Shown: one piece after another, positions 57,025 to 64,000 of the stretch
How the letters are laid out: every line of letters begins with the position of its first letter
Position numbering within the stretch: the first letter of the stretch is position 1
Source of the DNA: Apostichopus japonicus
Lineage: Eukaryota > Echinodermata > Holothuroidea > Aspidochirotida > Stichopodidae
Assembly: GCF_037975245.1 (NCBI RefSeq)
Contig: NC_092573.1
Coordinates: forward strand, 5,082,001 to 5,146,000
Reading direction: 5' to 3'
DNA: 64,000 nt
Position numbers and translations under genes: made by a program
Notes under the pieces: model-generated
Databases searched by the model: none
Told to the model about the DNA's origin: nothing
The model's input: the letters and a program-made list of their open reading frames with translations, nothing else

Positions 57025-58369
57025 TGATGACTTTAAATTTGACGGTTGTTTATAATTGCGATGAATCAAAGTTGCATAATAATTGTTGTAGTTGTGGCAA
57101 GGATACATAGGCGTACATATACAGGACTCATTTAATTATTATCGGAACTTCTGTGAGTACCATTCTTCTCATGAATGAAATCAGAATAACACCTTCTGTC
57201 GTTGGTCTAACACCAGAGGTGGTGGAGGGGGTTTCAATATGAAAGGAAGGGTAACTTCGGAGGGCTTTGATTCATCTGACTTTCATTGGAGAAAGCAAAG
57301 CGAAAAACCTTCTCAAAACGTTCCGTCAAAATGGAACCTTTTGTGCATTCGGTGTCACAAGTTCAAGTTAGTATTGTATTGTTTCCCAACTCAATGGCAC
57401 CCCCCGTTCCGCCCCCGCCGTAGCTGTCAGACACCAAATTGTCATTTTGGAATAAATACTTGAGGAAGTCATATTTTAATTTGATTGGTACATTTTGGAC
57501 TGCAATATACTCTATTATCAGTTTTATTGTGTCAAAACGGCATTCCATAGACTCGATGTGGAGTTAACAATGGTACTGTCGGTTATAAGCTGTGAGCCTG
57601 TGACGAAGGAAGAAGTAGTGGCACGTTGCGTGTTGATTTTAATCGGAAAAACGAAAAGTCTTGTAAAATAATTTCACATGATTGAGGTTATTGGGTTACC
57701 ACTTCGGGGGTGGTGGCTCCATTATCGGACGTGTCCACCCTTCCACAGCTAAACTTTACCAGCAGAATTTAGGTAAATTACTCAGACACAGACAGGTGGA
57801 AGTTATGCAAGTTAATTCAATAATTTAACGACACCGATGAACGCATCCGAGTTGGGAGTTGCATAAACAAATATAGTTAATCTTCCCAGTCAAGAAACTT
57901 TCTTGGGGAAAATATCATCGGATTTGTTTTCTTTCCCATTTTTTTTTTGTTTTTCTGTTGAGGAGAAGTATATCAATGTAGATCATAGCCTAGAAAGAAA
58001 CGGTGTCAAATAATAGATATTATATAATGTAGGAAGAAATTAAATAGAAAATACTCCCACGGTTACAGCTTCATTTCCTCGTAATCACAGTCCAATGGAC
58101 TTGTCGGTCAGGCTAATATACATATTAAGCCTTTAACGTTTAATTACTCACTTAAGTGCACAGACGATCGCCACGAATTAAAGCTACATTTTACGTTAAA
58201 GTTACCACTTTTCTATTCGTCACACTTATCCTGCTTTGAAAGAAAAGATTTGGTGCACATAAAACATCATGATGCTTTAGTTCACTACCACTAAATCTGT
58301 CTGTTTGGGAAATTAGGAAATTTGGCCCAACTTTCAATTTCCGGGACACAAAATTGTCTGTAATACATT

Positions 58370-58370
<1 letters not shown>
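57025..58370. other. Spacer with a hAT-like half-end
   Basis: CACCCCCCGTTCCGCCCC at about 57400-57418 resembles the inverted end seen at 39461-39470. A GGTGGTGGAGGGGG tract at 57219-57232 could be the partner, but no ends or target duplication can be fixed. The ATG-started frame at 57239-57463 lies across this and is not called. Confidence 0.35.

Positions 58371-58373
<3 letters not shown>

Positions 58374-58426
<53 letters not shown>
58374..58426. repeat. (AT)n microsatellite
   Basis: A pure AT array of about 26 repeats, followed by a sequence partly like the other AT-associated flanks (GATCGTCGCTCTATGCGTGC). Confidence 0.95.
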
Positions 58427-58429
<3 letters not shown>

Positions 58430-58576
58430 GGCCAGTCTCTCTTCAGATCGTCGCTCTATGCGTGCGTGAAACCGGGGTAGCAATATGGTGTAAATTGTAT
58501 ATCTTGTCTATATGTGATAATATTGCTCTACTACGGTATTGAGCACTTTCTGCTACTACTGACTATACGTATACGT

Positions 58577-58577
<1 letters not shown>

Positions 58578-58672
<95 letters not shown>
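58578..58672. repeat. (AT)n microsatellite
   Basis: A nearly uninterrupted AT array of about 47 repeats. Confidence 0.97.
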
Positions 58673-58673
<1 letters not shown>

Positions 58674-58984
58674 GATTAGTTCATTAGCAGCCAACTGGTT
58701 GTGACCATAACTTAGATATCTTAGCTTTCATGGTACGATGTATAAGTATGTGTGAGAAAACTGGCAATATTATAAGTTCATATATACCGCAGAAAGTATT
58801 GTGCTTGCAGCTATAGTGTCTCCCGCACGTAGATACACACTAGTGTTACTTTGTTGAAGTAGGTTCTACCTTACTGAAAATTTCTTTTAAATATAATGTT
58901 CCACTTAATTATGTAAGCAATCTTGAGGAGCTCATGTACCTATCAAGCGCTTATATTAGTTTAGTTTTTAGTTTAGTTTAGTAG

Positions 58985-60135
58985 AAAAAATAATAATAAG
59001 CAAATATTTATAGAGCGCTTTATGCAAAGGCCTCAAAGCGCTTAAACAAGTACACAAATATGCAAGTCAAATCACTGTAAATTTTGGAATAAATGAGTTT
59101 TTAAGAGACGCTTAAAACAGTCAACCGATGGTGCATTGCGAATTGAAGATGGTAGATTGTTCCAGAGATGAGGTGCAGCAGAGATGAAGGCTCTTTCTCC
59201 ATAAAACTTTGTGTTTGGGGTATGGCTGGTGGCAAGAAGACACTTTGTAGACGAGCGAAGTTGGCGTTGAGGATGATACTGAGGAATTAAATTTGTAATG
59301 TAACCAGGGGCAAGGGAGTGTTGTGATTTGTACGTTAAGAGGAGGAGCTTATAAATTCACCGTTGTTTTACTGGAAGCCAATGGAGTGATTGAAGCACTG
59401 GAGATATGTGATCATGACGCGATGAACATGATATTAACCGGGCAGCAGAATTCTGAACAGTTTGAAGTTTTTTCAGTGTAGAGTCAGGAAGGCCAAATAA
59501 AAGGGAGTTACAGTAGTCAAGCCTGGGCATTATCAAGGAACATACAAGTTTTGTAGTTATATCGTTGGTTAAAAACTTCCGTATCCGGCTGATCTTCCGT
59601 ACGGCATTGTATGATGATTTACAAACAGCATTGACCTGTTGTTTCATGCTTAGATGGGGATCCAGTACAACTCCTAGACTTTTGACGTGCGTGGACGGAG
59701 TGATGGTAGTCTGATCAATTTTGACTGAAATAGGTTTGATTGTTGTGGATTTAAATTGCGAGGTAGCATGGAGGATTTCAGTCTTTGAGTCATTGATAAA
59801 AAGATTGTTTGATATAGCCCATGATTTTACATCTGCAATACAGTTTTGGATTTTTTGAATAGCATCGGAACAATGATCAGGATGGAAAGATGTGAATAAC
59901 TGAATGTCATCAGCATAAATAACAGTTTGCATATTAGCTGAAATGATTAAATCATACACTGGAGCTACATACAAGGTGTAAAGTAACGGCCCCAGAACTG
60001 AGCCTTGTGGGACTCCAGTTGCAAGCGTAACTTCCTGTGACAGATTTTGATCCACAATAACACATTGGGTACGGTTTGCTAAGTATGATTTCATCCAATA
60101 CAATGGAACTCCATCAACACCATATCTTTCAAAAA
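58985..60135 (-). mobile_element. 5'-truncated CR1/jockey-group LINE
   Basis: A non-LTR retrotransposon fragment on the minus strand. It starts within the reverse transcriptase palm (FERYGV near 60133) and runs through the C-terminal half of ORF2 to a stop at 59074-59072. A short 3' UTR with AAGCGCTTTGAGGCC and AAAGCGCTCTATAAATATTTG ends in an AT-rich trinucleotide tail (TTATTATTATT). The 5' truncation and short tandem-repeat 3' end are typical of CR1-like insertions. The endonuclease domain and the first part of reverse transcriptase, including the first catalytic aspartate motif, are absent. It is therefore a dead copy. Confidence 0.9.
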
Positions 60136-60139
60136 GGGG
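59072..60139 (-). pseudogene. LINE ORF2 reverse transcriptase fragment, one internal stop
   Basis: The frame is open from a stop at 60142-60140, with a long uninterrupted stretch at 60103-59357 (248 codons). The 60103 codon is TTG, so it is not a real start. Counting from it, GVPQGSVLGP (residues 30-39) is RT motif B, YADD (63-66) is the catalytic motif C, and the thumb region follows. RLDYCNSLLFGLP and LQSLHWLPVKQR are the conserved C-terminal signature of CR1/jockey-group ORF2. A TGA at 59359-59357 interrupts the frame right after KQR. The same frame then continues for 94 codons (RAFISAAPHLWNNLPSSIR is readable) to TGA 59074-59072. A single stop with no frameshift suggests a relatively young copy. 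The enzyme would copy its RNA at a nicked target, but this fragment cannot. Confidence 0.93.
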
Positions 60140-60144
60140 TCAGG

Positions 60145-63100
60145 AGGGACACTCAGGTCTCCATCAAGGACCCGAGAGAAAAAATATAGTGTCCAACTAA
60201 TTACTTGTTAGAATCATATATGCTTTATTATTTATTTAGAAAACAATTACTAATTACTAATTGGCCTATACTGCTCAAGTGCTTTTTCAATTTCAACTTT
60301 TTTCTTTGTTTAACAAATGTTCATTGTATCCCTCGATCAGCGTTTGTGATCAATCGTATACATTTCATAAATTTAATACACTAAGTTGTCCAAAACAAAA
60401 TTATATCATACGCAATGCATTTACGTATACATTTTATAACCTTTTCTTTGTATTTCGCTGTGGTTCGCATTGATCAAAAACATATATTGTATTTACACAA
60501 TTTTTGAAAAACTTGATAAGTTACGAAGCCTTGGTTAGTGTATACGATTCAACAGTGTACTAAAGAATACATTGATTATACGATTCAACAGTGTACTACA
60601 GAATACATTGATTCAAGTAATCGTTTTGTCATTATTTAGCCAAATTGCTCATTCGGTTATATGCAAGAATTTTGTGCTACAATTTGCTAACAAGTTAATT
60701 GATAAATTCGACATTTGGGGGGAATTATTCACTTATTAAGTAAATTGTTGGTGTAATTCCACACCCCTCATTTGCTAAGACACGGGAACTCTGAGTAAGA
60801 ACCGGAAATAAGTTACTTTTGAAACTTCTGCAACGTAATGTTAAGACGCTAATATCTAGCCGGGTCAATATGGATGACCTTTTACCTGCTATTCGAATGC
60901 CTAAGGTTCCTGGCATAAGTAAAAATTCATGAGGCCCCCTTTGATTAATAAATTTACACGATTTTGAATTAACTCACTGGCGATATATAATCCCATAAAG
61001 TTATTATAAATTAGCCGTTGTTAGCTGCCAAGATGGCTACCACGCAATAAGAGCGACCCATGCTTCGTTTCCCGTGCGACGGAAAACGCTGTCAAGTTGA
61101 CACGATTTTCTTCAATTAAACTAATTACAATGATAATTAAAACCGACAGGTAATCTTAAAGCAAGTTCCATGATTTGCATATCATGCAAGGGGACATGTT
61201 TCTTCATTTTGTCTGACATTATTGTAACCAATGAATTACACTCCAGATTTGAAGAGGATTCTCAAAACATTTATTTCCAGCTGTGATGTAAACATGAATA
61301 TGCATGGCCTTAGACATATTGATTGCTGCATTACAATGAATTTATAACGGAGAAATTAACGATGCGGATATTTTCTTCAAAAAAATATAATACTAAATAA
61401 AATAATAAAATCCACTGTCTTATACATTTTGATTTTGGCAATGATATTAATTGAGGAAATGTCCAATATACTGCTGTCATTACTTCTCCCACCTGGGAGG
61501 TAAGAAATTATTATTCCCTATTTACACATCACGCAAAGTTGGGACAAACCTCGCCTCAAATGTGAAAATCCACTCGTTTCTCGAGGTTACCGGTATGACG
61601 TCAGATATTCGTGATAACATGGAACCATTTTCTAAGTCATCTGCAATTACGCGATACTATATGATGATTGGCAAGACATTAACTCTATAATGTAAGCATG
61701 ACAAACATTAGCTGGCTCTTGGCCAAACAGATGATTACATGAAGTCTTGTGGCGATTACAATTATTTAGTCATTATAGTGTATTCTCAGATAAGGAACCC
61801 CGTGTTGCTCATGTATGCCCGTGTACGTAGAGCCTGTACTGTGTAGCAGATGCTGACTCGTGCACGATCGCGAGCTACCCTTTACTATACACATACATGA
61901 TGGAAACATGGATAGACTTCTTCCACTATTAAACGCAAAACAAAAGTTTGTTAGTTCTATTTCATAAATCTGGTTTAATGTTGTAATTAAATGTTGTAGA
62001 TTAATATTGTAATTGACACCATTACGGGTAATGATCCCTCAGGCGAGAATTAGTTTGTAATGTAAATTGTTCACAGTATGATAAATACTGACTGAGTTGT
62101 CATCTACGTTTGTCATTCCACAATAAGAAATAAGGTTGTTTCCGATAGAAAACAAATCTTTCCTCCCCGCCATTCCTAATTCGTTACTAATATATCCCTC
62201 CATAATGCAAACTGCACCAGCGCGTGACTTAGTTCCACTTAAGGCCAATTAAATAAATACAGGCACAAGCCCATGTTAATTACGACAGCCTTCCAAGTTG
62301 ATCTTGACACATTTTCGGTACCACTTTATACTAAATGCAATAAAAATTACTCTATGTGTTTTTTCAAGTACTGAAGAATTTCTCCATTTTGCTTATTTTT
62401 GAAAATGACCAATAACATTTTGCATGTGATGTACTAAAATGACAAAAGTGAATGCGCCACGTAATGCAATAACCAATAACGGAGTAAGTGGCGTGTTCAC
62501 GTTCACTTGGTGCGTGTTCACGTTCACTTGGTGAAACAATCTGATATGTTTAGTAATATTCGGTATTTCTGGGGAAGATTGCCACCAGCCAGAAAGCTGC
62601 TTTATAGTGACTGACTCGTTTGACGTCTTGTTGACGTTACATCTTCACGAATATAAATGGCAATCAACTTGTGTGTCGTCAAACTTTATGTATAAGAAGT
62701 GATTCGTCAATCTCGTGAAACGGAAGGAACATGTGAACCTTTCTTGCTAGTAGCAACTTCCACTTCTTTCTGCGCATGTGCAATCGTATTCGTCATCAGC
62801 CGTTTGCTTTCAGACGGTTCTCATATTGTTAGTGTCGTTATGGTACTTTCTGAAATACATGTTATGTTATTTGGTGTCTAATCTCAGATTGTATAGCCTT
62901 TGCAAACTGTATCGTTGGTGTCAATGTGGTGTTTGACATTTAACAAAGGATATGAGATAACAGGGTACAGTATCGGTTGTGTCGTGTCGCTGTAGTTTTG
63001 TGACAATGCTCACGCGAACAATGAACTCCAGTGGTCTCATTTTCTTGAAGTTCTGTAGGCGCCGCCGGTATATTTTAAAACAGTTGGAATTACACCAATA

Positions 63101-64000
63101 TACGTTATCTGTAGATTCATACTGTGACCGTGTGTAGTACACAAATGAATACACGTTATTAAAACAAAAGAGCATCGCGTAGGCGATTCAGTATATTAAA
63201 ATAAATAGAGCATTATGTCTTTAGCCAGGTCACGTGAGGTCGTGTTTATCAGCATGTTGCTAATCTGTTATTTTCATTAGTTTTACTGGAATCGTTTATG
63301 TTTCCTGCTATGGGACGCCAAATACACCTGCTAGTTCATAGCAGTGTAATGAGGTCGTGTATTATTGGATCAGTGATATCCGACTAGGTACCAATGTATA
63401 TACAAACAAAGAAATTTAATTCCAGACACTTGAACAAACGACTAGTAAATTGAACAGTATTCATTCTGATATTTCTCTATTTATGTTGTGATAAATGTTT
63501 TGATTGTTTACCCAGCTCCACCCAACCTACTACCCCTCTCACTCCCCACTCCTCACACCTTACATTCTTCCAAAATGACACTAGACCCCAGTACGGCCCA
63601 CAACTCAAAGAAATAACAACTTCAGAAGCTTGAATCTCTTTTATATAGGCTAGTAAGATTAGTAATGTTTATGGTTATGGACAGACTTGCCCCTATACTT
63701 TAATTGGATAAATATAACATTGAGATTGAGAACTAAGATAAAAAGGAAACCAAAGATAATATAATGTTCATAGCTGATTAGTATTTTTTCTCAAAGCAAG
63801 ACATTGTATTCATAGAAATTCAGAGAATATTTAAATGTCACGGGAGGATTTTCTTCGTTTCATGTCAAACTCATTGTCGGGTATAAAGGTGACGTCACAA
63901 GTACTTCTGGCTATTTCCATATTTAATAGTTTCATAGTAAGTATCCTAAATGATAATGATGAAAAAGATAAACCTGGCAAAAGAAATCCACCCTTTTATG
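60145..64000. other. Spacer with small local duplications
   Basis: Two perfect-looking short tandem duplications occur: a 36-bp unit (TATACGATTCAACAGTGTAC) at 60541 and 60577, and a 22-bp unit (GCGTGTTCACGTTCACTTGG) at about 62492 and 62514. A C-rich tract lies near 63517-63555. No exon with supporting splice sites is seen. Confidence 0.5.

Noticed and set aside
57239-57463. 74-codon ATG frame MKGRVTSEGF...
   Set aside because: Its second half reads through a hAT-like CCCCCCGTTCCGCC end, so it is likely transposon-derived sequence and not a gene.

Overview
The window reads as non-coding, repeat-rich nuclear DNA from an animal, most likely a marine invertebrate deuterostome such as an echinoderm. 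The A+T content is about 64%. Introns and intergenic spacers are long, (AT)n arrays are abundant, and there is no bacterial-style gene packing. A chicken-repeat-1/jockey-type LINE fragment, tRNA-derived SINEs and hAT-like MITEs are present. The organism call is inference from style, not from a marker gene. By my estimate (stop-codon probability near 0.07 per codon), open frames of 60-120 codons occur about as often as chance predicts. Length alone therefore supports only one frame, the 248-codon reverse transcriptase fragment at 59357-60103.

Layout. 1-450: end of a modular repeat element (145-bp tandem units, a CA tract and a conserved tail). 900-1080: a 74-bp duplication. 2.2-2.8 kb: an AT array followed by a small secreted-peptide-like frame. 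4.13-5.01 kb: a 40-bp G-rich minisatellite. 7.16-7.42 kb: a probable LINE 3' tail. 13.19-13.89 kb: a second copy of the modular element, inverted. 15.8-17.9 kb: the best candidate exons, on the plus strand, with a SINE-like repeat between them. 19.44-19.85 kb: a C-rich minisatellite. 27.46-28.31 kb: a candidate solo LTR. 29.0-29.1 kb: a candidate first coding exon on the minus strand. 30.73-31.17 kb: a 221-bp tandem duplication. 38.39-39.48 kb: a nest of hAT-like MITEs, one with an 8-bp target duplication. 42.56-42.63 kb: a TATA/initiator promoter candidate. 43.88-45.03 kb: a dimeric 48-bp minisatellite. 52.0-52.8 kb: a candidate terminal exon. 54.2-54.85 kb: a duplicated block among AT arrays. 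56.7-57.0 kb: a tRNA-Ser-like SINE. 59.0-60.1 kb: a 5'-truncated LINE.

No complete host gene can be assembled with confidence. Several exons are supported by splice-site quality plus an open frame, so one or more genes with large introns probably cross the window on both strands. The main content is repeat biology: modular tandem-repeat elements, a higher-order minisatellite, and recurrent sequences beside AT microsatellites.
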